Virus record (IMG/VR): IMGVR_UViG_3300035201_000198
Span: 1 to 37,067 of that record
Direction: 5' to 3' (one strand)
Source: a virus
DNA: 37,067 nt
Of this stretch, positions 13,642 to 20,611 are shown in pieces. A program made the position numbers and the translations under genes. How positions within the stretch are numbered: position 1 is the first letter of the stretch; each line of letters begins with the position of its first letter. Below the pieces are notes generated by a model, which was given only the letters and a program-made list of their open reading frames with translations, searched no databases and was not told the DNA's origin.

Positions 13642-15263
13642 ATACGGCACGTGAACGTTATGTACAATTAGCTGGGGATCGTAGACAATTTCTAGATACT
13701 GCAGTTGAATGTTCAGAACTCACGTTACCTTATTTAATTACTGATGACTTAAGTACAAATCCAAATCATAAGAAACTTATTAAACCCTGGCAAAGTGTCG
13801 GTGCGAAGGCAGTAGTAACGTTAGCAGCTAAGTTAATGTTAGCGTTACTACCACCTCAAACAACGTTTTTTAAGTTACAGATTAGAGATGATAAAATTGG
13901 TGAAGAAATACCTTCTGAAATTAGAAGTGAATTAGATCTATCCTTCTCCAAGATGGAGAGAATGGTGATGGATTATATTGCAGCTTCTAATGACAGAGTA
14001 GTAGTACATCAAGCTTTAAAACATCTGATTGTGAGTGGTAATGCACTTATTTATATGGCTAAGGATGGTTTAAAAAACTTTCCTTTAAATAGATATGTCA
14101 TTAGTAGAGATGGTAATGGTAACGTTTTAGAAATAGTTACAAAAGAATTAATTAGTCGTAAGGTACTAGAGTTTGAACTGCCAGTACCTGATCCAGATAA
14201 AACAAATGAATTTGGACCGACAAGTTCAGATGGAGACGATGTAGAAGTATACACATATGTTAAATTGGACGAGAAAAGTGGACGCTGGGTTTGGCATCAG
14301 GAATGCATGGATTGTATTATACCTGGTACTAGAGGAACAGCTCCAAAGAAAGCAAGTCCATGGTTAGTTCTCCGATTCAATACAGTTGATGGTGAAGATT
14401 ACGGAAGAGGAAGAGTAGAAGAGTTTCAGGGGGATCTAAGATCTCTTGAAGGACTCTCTCAGGCACTCGTAGAAGGCTCTGCAGCAGCCGCTAAGGTTGT
14501 GTTCCTTGTATCACCCTCATCAACAACAAAACCGAAGGCTATAGCCGATGCTGGAAACGGTGCTATAGTTCAAGGACGCCCAGAAGATGTAGCAGTTATC
14601 CAAGTAGGTAAAACTGCTGATTTTCAAACAGCTTCTCAGTTAGCTCAACAATATGAGAGAAGAATTGCAGAAGCATTTATGCAATTAAACATCCGTCAAA
14701 GTGAACGGACAACTGCGGAAGAGGTACGCCTCACGCAGATGGAATTAGAACAACAGTTAGGTGGTTTATTCTCACTATTAACTGTTGAATTTTTAATACC
14801 ATATTTAAATAGAACTTTATTAATATTACAACGTACTAAAGAGATACCAAATATCCCTAAAGATTTAGTACGTCCACAAATTGTTGCTGGTATTAATGCA
14901 TTAGGTAGAGGTCAAGACCGTGAAAGCCTAACAACATTTATTGGTACTATTGCTCAGACATTAGGACCAGAAGCATTAATGAAATATTTAAATGCTGATG
15001 AAGCTATTAAGAGATTAGCAGCTTCACAAGGTATTGATATATTAAATCTTGTTAAATCTGAAGAACAGATGGCACAAGAAATGCAGCAACAAATCCAGAT
15101 GCAACAACAGCAATCTCTGTTAAGTCAAGCTGGACAACTTGCAAAATCTCCTTTAATGGATCCTGATAAAAACGAGGCAGTAGCTCAGTCTATGGCTAAC
15201 GTTGCTGCACAAGCAGATCAACCAGGTGATGAAGGAGATGTACCACCTCAACCTGAACAGTAA
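13638..15263 (+). CDS. Portal protein / head-tail connector (T7 gp8-like)
   Basis: Forms the dodecameric ring at the head vertex through which DNA is packaged. The 541 residues match gp8 in length (T7 536) and pattern: an N-terminal RERYVQLAGDRRQFLDTAVECSELTLPYLI, WQSVGAKAVVTLAAKLMLALLPP, then VLRFNTVDGEDYGRGRVEEFQGDLRSLE and NIRQSERTTAEEVR. A Gln-rich helix (QEMQQQIQMQQQQSLLSQ) precedes an acidic tail. It overlaps the upstream gene by 4 bp and the scaffold gene by 1 bp. Confidence 0.95.
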   Translation: MNTARERYVQLAGDRRQFLDTAVECSELTLPYLITDDLSTNPNHKKLIKPWQSVGAKAVVTLAAKLMLALLPPQTTFFKLQIRDDKIGEEIPSEIRSELDLSFSKMERMVMDYIAASNDRVVVHQALKHLIVSGNALIYMAKDGLKNFPLNRYVISRDGNGNVLEIVTKELISRKVLEFELPVPDPDKTNEFGPTSSDGDDVEVYTYVKLDEKSGRWVWHQECMDCIIPGTRGTAPKKASPWLVLRFNTVDGEDYGRGRVEEFQGDLRSLEGLSQALVEGSAAAAKVVFLVSPSSTTKPKAIADAGNGAIVQGRPEDVAVIQVGKTADFQTASQLAQQYERRIAEAFMQLNIRQSERTTAEEVRLTQMELEQQLGGLFSLLTVEFLIPYLNRTLLILQRTKEIPNIPKDLVRPQIVAGINALGRGQDRESLTTFIGTIAQTLGPEALMKYLNADEAIKRLAASQGIDILNLVKSEEQMAQEMQQQIQMQQQQSLLSQAGQLAKSPLMDPDKNEAVAQSMANVAAQADQPGDEGDVPPQPEQ

Positions 15264-16132
15264 TGGCAGAAACAATGACATACGACCCTGGTACTGATAC
15301 AATTACCACGGGTGACAGCTTAACACCTGATGAGCAAGAGTCTCTGAAGGTTGGTGAAGCAATGGAAGCAGAGCAAGAACAACTTCTTGCTGGTAAATAT
15401 AAGGATGCTCAAGAATTAGAGAAAGCTTATGTAGAACTTCAGAAGAAACTTGGTGAACAAGAATCAAATACTGAAGAAACTACAGAAGAAGTAGATAGTG
15501 AAGTAGCCCCTGCTGATGGTTACAAAGAAGATGGAAGTGTAGATTATGATTCTGTTAATAATACCTATGGAGATAAATTAGGTAATTTATTCAAGGAAAA
15601 CAATGTTAATCCTTGGGAAATTAGTAAGCATTTCCACGAAACTCAAGGTGAAATAACAGAAGATATGAATCAAACTTTACTTGATACAGGATTATCTCAA
15701 GCATCTATTGATTCTTATTTAGCAGGTAGAGCTGCTCAAATGGGTTATAATTCAGAAGCTGTTTCTGATTTATCTGATCGTGAAGTACAGTCTGTACAAG
15801 ATTCTGTTGGAGGTTCTGCAGAATATAATAATATTGTAGAGTGGGCTTCTGATAATTTAGATGCTGATGCTCTTGCAGCTTATGATAATGTTGTAAGTTC
15901 AGGGAATGCAGCCAGTATTAAATTAGCTGCAGCTGGGCTTAAAGCACAATATGAAAATGCTAATGGTTATGAAGGAAGAATGTTAACAGGAAAACCACCT
16001 AGATCTAGTGGAGATGTCTTTAGAAGTCAACCTGAATTAGTTGAAGCTATGAGTGATCCTAGATATGATAGAGATCCTGCTTATCGTCAAGATGTTATAA
16101 ATAAACTTGATCGTTCTGATTTGAATTTTTAA
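15263..16132 (+). CDS. Capsid scaffold/assembly protein (T7 gp9-like)
   Basis: Guides assembly of the capsid shell and leaves before maturation. It is strongly acidic and Gln/Glu-rich in the first third (EQEQLLAGKYKDAQELEKAYVELQKKLGEQ), then helical, with a C-terminal patch DPRYDRDPAYRQDVINKLDRS, a conserved end of gp9-type scaffolds that contacts the capsid protein. 289 aa compared with T7 307. It sits between portal and capsid as in T7, although photosynthesis genes separate it from the capsid gene here. Confidence 0.9.
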   Translation: MAETMTYDPGTDTITTGDSLTPDEQESLKVGEAMEAEQEQLLAGKYKDAQELEKAYVELQKKLGEQESNTEETTEEVDSEVAPADGYKEDGSVDYDSVNNTYGDKLGNLFKENNVNPWEISKHFHETQGEITEDMNQTLLDTGLSQASIDSYLAGRAAQMGYNSEAVSDLSDREVQSVQDSVGGSAEYNNIVEWASDNLDADALAAYDNVVSSGNAASIKLAAAGLKAQYENANGYEGRMLTGKPPRSSGDVFRSQPELVEAMSDPRYDRDPAYRQDVINKLDRSDLNF

Positions 16133-16134
16133 TC

Positions 16135-16275
16135 ATGCCTAAAAAGAAAAAAACAAAACCAGGTCCAGCTCCTACTTGGGAGTTACCACATGGTAAAGGT
16201 CAAGGACCACGACCTGGAGATCATACACTACCACCTTTAGCTAATAAGAAAACTATAAATTCAGTTAACGCTTAA
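16135..16275 (+). CDS. Small basic protein ending NSVNA (46 aa)
   Basis: ATG 16135 opens 46 codons two bases after the scaffold stop. The N-terminus is basic (MPKKKKTKPGPAP) with a Pro/Gly-rich middle (GKGQGPRPGDHTLPPL). It ends INSVNA. The same last five residues end the third ORF of this trio, with mostly different codons. Probably a small structural or assembly protein; no family recognised. Confidence 0.6.
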   Translation: MPKKKKTKPGPAPTWELPHGKGQGPRPGDHTLPPLANKKTINSVNA

Positions 16276-16279
16276 AGCA

Positions 16280-16453
16280 ATGCCTTTATTAAAAAAATTA
16301 GCGGCAAGAAAAGCTGCAACAGACAAAGCTACTAAATCTCTTGAGAAAAAATCAAATAAAAAAAGAGAAAAATTAAAGCCTTGCCCTCCAGGACACAAAA
16401 GAGTTAATGGAAAATGTGTCCAAAAGGGTGTAGGTCCAGAATATAAACCTTAA
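16280..16453 (+). CDS. Small basic protein with Cys-Pro motif (57 aa)
   Basis: ATG 16280 opens 57 codons, four bases after the previous stop. The first half is a basic helix (MPLLKKLAARKAATDK...KKSNKKREKLK) and the second holds CPPGHKRVNGKCV, two cysteines 12 residues apart with Gly and Pro, the look of a small loop held by metal or a disulphide. The family is not recognised, though such tiny Cys-Pro proteins recur in cyanophages. Confidence 0.6.
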   Translation: MPLLKKLAARKAATDKATKSLEKKSNKKREKLKPCPPGHKRVNGKCVQKGVGPEYKP

Positions 16454-16459
16454 TTTATC

Positions 16460-16618
16460 ATGCCTACACCTAATTACACTGCTGATAAAGCAAGATATGG
16501 AGCTTCTGATGCTCGAATTAGAGCAGCTGGAAAAGATAAAGATAAATTATTAGATGCGGCTAGACAACATCCTGATAGAGCATCTAAAAGAAAAGAAGTG
16601 AATAGTGTAAATGCATAA
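16460..16618 (+). CDS. Small basic protein ending NSVNA (52 aa)
   Basis: ATG 16460 opens 52 codons, six bases after the preceding stop. The product is a helical, charged protein (ADKARYGASDARIRAAGKDKDKLLDAARQ) ending KRKEVNSVNA. The final NSVNA repeats the end of the 46-aa ORF two genes upstream. With its two neighbours it forms a trio of tiny genes between scaffold and the photosynthesis block. Confidence 0.6.
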   Translation: MPTPNYTADKARYGASDARIRAAGKDKDKLLDAARQHPDRASKRKEVNSVNA

Positions 16619-16620
16619 GC

Positions 16621-16660
16621 GGCTGACCCGAAAGATCGTCCTCGGCCCAATGTACTTTTA
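16621..16660 (+). terminator. Hairpin followed by T-rich tract before hli; weak terminator or processing site
   Basis: GGCTGA (16621-16626) pairs with TCGGCC (16642-16647) with one G-U pair. Inside it, CGA (16629-16631) pairs with TCG (16636-16638) around an AAGA loop. The sequence then runs through AATGTACTTTTATT. The hairpin is G+C-rich against AT-rich flanks. It could end head-gene transcripts partly, or form the leader of hli-psbA. The whole hli upstream gap is only 54 bp. Confidence 0.35.
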
Positions 16661-16672
16661 TTCTATTTATTA

Positions 16673-16858
16673 ATGACAACTACAACTGAACCAGGCAACA
16701 GACAAAACAGATTCGCTACCGAACCACAAGTACAGGTAATCGACAGTGATTATTTTGATAACGCTGAACGTGTAAACGGTCAACTAGCTATGCTAGGTTT
16801 TGTGGCTGCCCTTGGTTCATACATAATAACTGGACAAATAATCCCTGGCATTTTTTAA
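16673..16858 (+). CDS. hli: High-light-inducible protein (HLIP, chlorophyll-binding)
   Basis: Small one-helix chlorophyll-binding protein that protects photosystems from excess light; phage copies help keep host energy supply running. The 61-residue product carries the Lhc-type motif AERVNGQLAMLGFVAAL with Glu32 and Asn35 as chlorophyll ligands and one transmembrane helix (about residues 36-55), then the common TGQ end region. It is immediately followed by psbA with no gap (TAA ATG), so the two are co-translated from one message. No SD sequence is obvious. Confidence 0.92.
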   Translation: MTTTTEPGNRQNRFATEPQVQVIDSDYFDNAERVNGQLAMLGFVAALGSYIITGQIIPGIF

Positions 16859-17917
16859 ATGGCAACTACAGTAACAATTACAAAACCATCTAACAACTGG
16901 CAGAGTTTTTGTGACTGGGTTACTAGTACCGACAACCGACTTTACGTTGGTTGGTTCGGTGTCCTAATGATCCCTGCACTACTAACAGCAACAACAGCAT
17001 TCATTCTTGCGTTTATTGCGGCTCCTCCAGTTGACATAGATGGTATACGAGAACCCGTAGCGGGCTCCCTACTCTATGGAAACAACATCATCTCAGGGGC
17101 AGTCGTCCCGTCATCTAACGCAATCGGTCTTCACTTCTACCCAATCTGGGAAGCTGCAACCCTCGACGAGTGGTTGTATAACGGAGGACCATATCAACTT
17201 GTTATATTCCACTTTCTCATCGGTATCGCAGCATACATGGGACGACAATGGGAACTTAGTTATCGACTAGGTATGAGACCGTGGATATGTGTAGCATATT
17301 CAGCCCCAGTCTCAGCAGCATTCGCTGTATTCTTAGTCTATCCCTTTGGACAAGGAAGTTTCTCTGATGGAATGCCGTTAGGTATATCAGGAACCTTTAA
17401 CTTCATGTTTGTCTTTCAAGCAGAACATAATATATTAATGCATCCCTTCCACATGGCTGGGGTAATTGGTATGTTTGGTGGTGCTTTGTTTGCTGCAATG
17501 CATGGTTCATTAGTAACGTCCTCATTGATACGTGAGACAACTGAGAATGAGTCTCAGAATTATGGTTATAAGTTTGGGCAAGAAGAGGAAACATATAATA
17601 TTGTTGCCGCCCATGGATATTTTGGACGCTTAATATTTCAATATGCCTCTTTTAATAATAGCCGTTCTTTACATTTTTTCTTGGCTATATTCCCAGTGGT
17701 TTGCATATGGCTTACCTCCATGGGAATCAGTACAATGGCATTCAACCTCAATGGTTTCAACTTTAATCAATCCGTTGTTGATTCAAACGGTAGGGTTGTC
17801 CCTACTTGGGCGGATGTTTTAAATCGTGCTAATTTAGGTATGGAAGTGATGCATGAAAGGAACGCTCATAATTTTCCGCTTGACCTAGCGGCTAAAGAGG
17901 TCAAGTCAATCGGTTAA
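16859..17917 (+). CDS. psbA: Photosystem II reaction-centre protein D1
   Basis: Replaces the short-lived host D1 so light reactions continue during infection. The 352 residues number like standard D1: Tyr161, Asp170 (GQGSFSDG), Glu189-His190 and His198 ([14 protein letters not shown]), and the manganese ligands His332, Glu333, His337, Asp342 and Ala344 ([15 protein letters not shown]). Residue 130 is Gln (MGRQWELS), the form usually linked to low-light D1. The C-terminal extension after Ala344 is only eight residues (AKEVKSIG) compared with up to 16 in hosts. G+C falls from about 52% early to about 33-40% late in the gene, which hints at mosaicism. No intron. Confidence 0.98.
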   Translation: MATTVTITKPSNNWQSFCDWVTSTDNRLYVGWFGVLMIPALLTATTAFILAFIAAPPVDIDGIREPVAGSLLYGNNIISGAVVPSSNAIGLHFYPIWEAATLDEWLYNGGPYQLVIFHFLIGIAAYMGRQWELSYRLGMRPWICVAYSAPVSAAFAVFLVYPFGQGSFSDGMPLGISGTFNFMFVFQAEHNILMHPFHMAGVIGMFGGALFAAMHGSLVTSSLIRETTENESQNYGYKFGQEEETYNIVAAHGYFGRLIFQYASFNNSRSLHFFLAIFPVVCIWLTSMGISTMAFNLNGFNFNQSVVDSNGRVVPTWADVLNRANLGMEVMHERNAHNFPLDLAAKEVKSIG

Positions 17918-17920
17918 CAC

Positions 17921-17981
17921 TACGTCCGTTCAACCTTCTTTGAAGGTCGCATGAAACCACAGCATGGAACGGGGTTGTGGT
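17921..17981 (+). ncRNA. Glutamine-riboswitch-like aptamer (glnA / downstream-peptide type)
   Basis: The fold is explicit in sequence. P1 is CCGTTC (17926-17931) with GAACGG (17967-17972). P2 is ACCTTC (17933-17938), loop TTT, with GAAGGT (17942-17947), followed by CGCATGAAACC. A pseudoknot joins ACCACA (17956-17961) to TGTGGT (17976-17981). The CGTTCA...GGAACG frame with an internal stem and a 3' pseudoknot is the known architecture of the cyanobacterial glutamine riboswitches (glnA and downstream-peptide motifs). The pseudoknot ends four bases before GGAG (17986-17989), the RBS of the micro-ORF, so ligand binding could control its translation. No expression platform terminator seen. Confidence 0.78.
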
Positions 17982-17996
17982 ACTTGGAGATTACTA

Positions 17997-18038
17997 ATGG
18001 TAACACTTAAGTATCGTGGTGTAACTTACACAAAATAA
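17997..18038 (+). CDS. 13-residue micro-peptide with DUF4278-like YRG-x-x-Y core
   Basis: ATG 17997 follows GGAG by seven bases and encodes MVTLKYRGVTYTK. L-x-Y-R-G-V-x-Y is the core of DUF4278, the small cyanobacterial proteins usually found directly behind downstream-peptide/glutamine riboswitches. Host versions are longer; some regulate nitrogen metabolism (GS-inactivating factors lie behind the related glnA-type switches, and DUF4278 protein PirA binds PII). A phage version of only 13 residues would be a stripped-down form, or merely a leader peptide. It is too short to be sure it is a functional protein. Confidence 0.6.
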   Translation: MVTLKYRGVTYTK

Positions 18039-18054
18039 CATTTAATTAATTTAC

Positions 18055-18411
18055 ATGAAAAAAATTGCACTAGCCCTAGCGGCAACTCTCGCTTCGACTC
18101 CTGCAATGGCTGGCGTCTATATAAACGCTGAGTCAAACGCATCTTATACAGGAAATAATTTTACAGGTAGAGCAACTGATCTTCATCTAGGTTATGAAGG
18201 CGATGTAGGTGCTCTTGGATATTACATTCAAGGTGGTCCTGCTTTCACTTCTCCTGATGGAGCTGATGGTAATACAGATTTCTCAGGCAAAGGCGGAGTA
18301 TCCGTTGCTGCTTCTGAGAAGTTAGACATCTACGGTGAGATCTCATTCCTCACAGATGAAGTGAATGACACAGCTTATGGTACAAAAATAGGTGCCAAGT
18401 TTAAATTCTAA
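18055..18411 (+). CDS. Secreted beta-barrel-like outer-membrane protein (118 aa)
   Basis: A signal peptide is clear: MKK, a hydrophobic core ALALAATLA, and an AMA|G cleavage site after residue 19. The mature part is Gly- and aromatic-rich with alternating short beta-strands (TDLHLGYEGDVGALGYYIQGG, KLDIYGEISFL, YGTKIGAKFKF). It ends in Phe, as most outer-membrane barrel proteins do for insertion. About 99 mature residues is only enough for a small barrel or an oligomer. Function unknown; exclusion of other phages, lysis aid or host-envelope change are possibilities. It lies between the micro-peptide and the capsid block. Confidence 0.75.
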   Translation: MKKIALALAATLASTPAMAGVYINAESNASYTGNNFTGRATDLHLGYEGDVGALGYYIQGGPAFTSPDGADGNTDFSGKGGVSVAASEKLDIYGEISFLTDEVNDTAYGTKIGAKFKF

Positions 18412-18420
18412 AAACGAAAC

Positions 18421-18567
18421 ATGACTCATCAAAGTGATAAAGAAAAAGCTTTTATAACTTCTTATACACCAATACCTGAGCCTGTTGATACTAATCCTAG
18501 TGATGTTCAGCCGCCAGGTGTTGATGAAGAATATCAATCGCTTGAAGAAGCCCTCTTGGGTGAGTAA
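18421..18567 (+). CDS. Small acidic hypothetical protein (48 aa)
   Basis: ATG 18421 opens 48 codons nine bases after the preceding stop. The product is acidic and proline-rich (SYTPIPEPVDTNPSDVQPPG) and ends EEALLGE. It is likely disordered and has no recognised family. It overlaps the next ORF in another frame from 18524. It lies just before the capsid gene, so a role in head assembly is conceivable but unproven. Confidence 0.5.
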   Translation: MTHQSDKEKAFITSYTPIPEPVDTNPSDVQPPGVDEEYQSLEEALLGE

Positions 18568-18682
18568 AATTAATGAATTATGGATAGTAGTTTTTATGCT
18601 GCTATCCTTTATTCTATTGGTAGAAACATTACATTTAAACTACCATAGGGAAGAGACACCTCAGAGTCGGACCTCTTCCTAA
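18524..18682 (+). CDS. Small single-span membrane protein (52 aa)
   Basis: The frame is open from 18485 but ATG 18524 (MKNINRLKKPSWVSKI) is the likelier start. A basic N-terminus leads into one strong transmembrane helix (ELWIVVFMLLSFILLVETLHL), then a short polar tail. The shape (N-terminal positive charges, one span, 52 aa) would suit a small holin-like or membrane accessory protein, but holins have no fixed sequence signature. It overlaps the preceding ORF by 44 bp. Confidence 0.55.
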   Translation: MKNINRLKKPSWVSKINELWIVVFMLLSFILLVETLHLNYHREETPQSRTSS

Positions 18683-18805
18683 TTGGCTTTTGGCCTCTAC
18701 GGAGATACCCTTAAGCTGTCTAGACGGTGGGAAAGACCACATATATTTTAATCAAAAAAATTTTCTAAGATCTTAGAGCAAGTCAATACAAAACTTACTC
18801 TTTAA
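18683..18805 (+). promoter_or_regulatory. Capsid gene leader: late promoter/structured 5' region
   Basis: These 123 bp hold no gene. They contain the palindrome GTCTAGAC (18718-18725), a GTGG/CCAC hairpin around GAAAGA (18727-18740), a -10-like TATATT and a perfect 14-bp palindrome TCTAAGATCTTAGA (18764-18777) located 28 bp before the capsid ATG. A strong late phage promoter is expected before the most abundant protein (T7 phi10), but I cannot assign the promoter sequence. Confidence 0.35.
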
Positions 18806-19954
18806 ATGGCACATCAAAGTTCCGTTAACCCGTCCCAGGTTGTCCAGTTAGGACAAGCTAACCTGACGGGTGATACCAGAGCTCTTTATCTTAAGCTGTT
18901 TTCGGGTGAGATGTTCAAAGGATTCCAGCGCAATACTATTGCAAGGGATCTAGTTATGAAGCGTACCTTGAAGAACGGTAAATCTTTACAGTTCATTTAC
19001 ACAGGTCGCACCACAGCTGAATATCATACACCAGGTAACAGTATATTAGGTAATAGCGACAAAGCTCCTCCAGTAGCTGAAAAGACCATCACTATTGATG
19101 ATCTACTTGTCAGCTCCGCATTCGTTTATGAATTAGATGAGACACTTGCGCATTATGACTTAAGAGGTGAAATCTCTAAAAAAATCGGTTACGCTCTAGC
19201 TGAGAAGTATGACCGTCTAATCTTCCGTAGTATCGTTCGTGGTGCTCGTAAGCCTAGCCCTGTATCTGCGACTAATTTCGTAGAGCCAGGTGGTTCTCAG
19301 ATACGTGTCGGTACAGGTAATGCTGACGATGCAATCAATCCAGATCTTCTAGTAGCAGCCTTCTATGATGCCGCTGGAGCCCTAGATGAGAAGGGAGTCA
19401 GTTCTGATGGACGTGTAGCTGTCTTAAATCCAAGGCAATACTATGCTCTTATCAAAGGACTAGACGGAGCTGGACTAGGAGCTTACCTAGTTAATCGTGA
19501 TAAGCAAGGGGATGCTCTACAATCAGGTAAGGGTATCTATGAGATTGCTGGAATCAAGATCTACAAGTCTATGAACGTACCTTTCTTCGGAGAGTACGGT
19601 ACTAAGCTTGGTGGAGCTGCTTCTGGTACTAACCCTGGCATCACTGATGTAGGAAACAAAGGTTCCTTCACACAAGTATCCGTTGAAGATGCACGTAACT
19701 CTGTTACAGGTATCAACAATGAGTATGGTACACAAAGTAACTTCATGAACTCATGCGGAATCATCTTCCAGAAGGAAGCTGCAGGGGTTGTAGAAGCTAT
19801 TGGACCTCAAGTCCAAGTTACCAGCGGGGACGTATCAGTCATCTACCAAGGTGATGTTATCCTCGGACGTTTGGCAATGGGAGCGGATTATCTTAATCCA
19901 GCTGCTTCTGTTGAACTATATGCAGGAACAGGTACTGCACCTGCTGCATTCTAA
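18806..19954 (+). CDS. Major capsid protein (T7 gp10-like)
   Basis: Forms the icosahedral shell. The 382 residues match gp10 in length (T7 gp10A 345 aa) and pattern: an N-terminal DTRALYLKLFSGEMFKGFQRNTIARDLVMKRTLKNGKSLQFIYTG, TIDDLLVSSAFVYELDETLAHYDLRGEISKKIGYALAEKYDRLIFRSIV, and a C-terminal VYQGDVILGRLAMGADYLNPAASVEL. The gene is flanked by an upstream structured leader and the downstream terminator at 19962. I see no slippery site indicating a gp10B-type frameshift product. Confidence 0.96.
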   Translation: MAHQSSVNPSQVVQLGQANLTGDTRALYLKLFSGEMFKGFQRNTIARDLVMKRTLKNGKSLQFIYTGRTTAEYHTPGNSILGNSDKAPPVAEKTITIDDLLVSSAFVYELDETLAHYDLRGEISKKIGYALAEKYDRLIFRSIVRGARKPSPVSATNFVEPGGSQIRVGTGNADDAINPDLLVAAFYDAAGALDEKGVSSDGRVAVLNPRQYYALIKGLDGAGLGAYLVNRDKQGDALQSGKGIYEIAGIKIYKSMNVPFFGEYGTKLGGAASGTNPGITDVGNKGSFTQVSVEDARNSVTGINNEYGTQSNFMNSCGIIFQKEAAGVVEAIGPQVQVTSGDVSVIYQGDVILGRLAMGADYLNPAASVELYAGTGTAPAAF

Positions 19955-19961
19955 TGTACAT

Positions 19962-19990
19962 AAAGGAGGTCTTCGGATCTCCTTTTTTTT
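19962..19990 (+). terminator. Strong intrinsic terminator after the capsid gene (T7 T-phi analogue)
   Basis: AAAGGAGGTC (19962-19971), a TTCG tetraloop, and GATCTCCTTT (19976-19985) form a 10-bp stem with a single G-U pair. A run of eight T (19983-19990) overlaps the end. This is a canonical factor-independent terminator, in the same place as T7 T-phi, just after gene 10. It would reduce transcription into the tail genes relative to the capsid. Confidence 0.93.
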
Positions 19991-20002
19991 ATTTATAATT
20001 TT

Positions 20003-20611
20003 ATGGCTACCACGACAGTTGAAATCGATACCGAACTATCCGCAGTTAACTCCATACTGGGAGCCATCGGTCAAGCTCCAGTTACCACACTAGATTTTGA
20101 TAATCCAGAAGTGGCATTTGTATATAATATATTAGCTGAAGTTAATAAAGATGTTCAAAATGAAGGATGGCATTTTAATACTGAATACCATGTAGAAGTT
20201 ATTCCTGATGGAAGTAAAAATATAACAATTCCTAATAATTATTTACGTTATGATTTACATGGTCCTCATGATAAGACTATGGATCTAGTTAGAAGAAATG
20301 GAAAATTATATGATTTAGTAGATCATACCGATGAATTTGATAATAATTTAGATTTAGACATTGTTTATCTTTATGCTTTTGAAGATGTACCACCAGTTTT
20401 CCAAAGATATATAATAGCTAGAGCTGCCTCAAGAGCCGCTGCACAGTTAATAGCTAATCCACAATTAGTACAATTATTAAAAACAGAAGAGTCAGTTGCA
20501 AGAGCTTCTATTATTAATTATGAATGTGAACAAGGAGATCATTCATTTCTTGGGCATAGACATGACACTGCTTATAAATCTTATCAACCGTTTGATGCAC
20601 TTAGACGCTAA
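20003..20611 (+). CDS. Tail tubular protein A (T7 gp11-like)
   Basis: Forms the upper ring of the tail (gatekeeper) between portal and nozzle. The 202 residues match T7 gp11 (196) in length and in motifs: ELSAVNSILGAIGQAPVTTLD at the N-terminus, NEGWHFNTEYHVEV, NYLRYD, and FQRYIIARAASRAAAQL. First gene after the terminator. It ends in a TAATG overlap with the nozzle gene, so the two are coupled. AT-rich spacing before it contains no promoter I can name. Confidence 0.94.
   Translation: MATTTVEIDTELSAVNSILGAIGQAPVTTLDFDNPEVAFVYNILAEVNKDVQNEGWHFNTEYHVEVIPDGSKNITIPNNYLRYDLHGPHDKTMDLVRRNGKLYDLVDHTDEFDNNLDLDIVYLYAFEDVPPVFQRYIIARAASRAAAQLIANPQLVQLLKTEESVARASIINYECEQGDHSFLGHRHDTAYKSYQPFDALRR

Noticed and set aside
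16649-16656. AATGTACT upstream of hli as a third operator half-site
   Set aside because: The 8-mer is expected about twice by chance in this AT-rich window and also occurs inside the nozzle gene near 21668.
18806-19954. Capsid gp10A/gp10B frameshift like T7
   Set aside because: The terminator follows directly after the stop, leaving no room for an extended frame, and no slippery site is seen.
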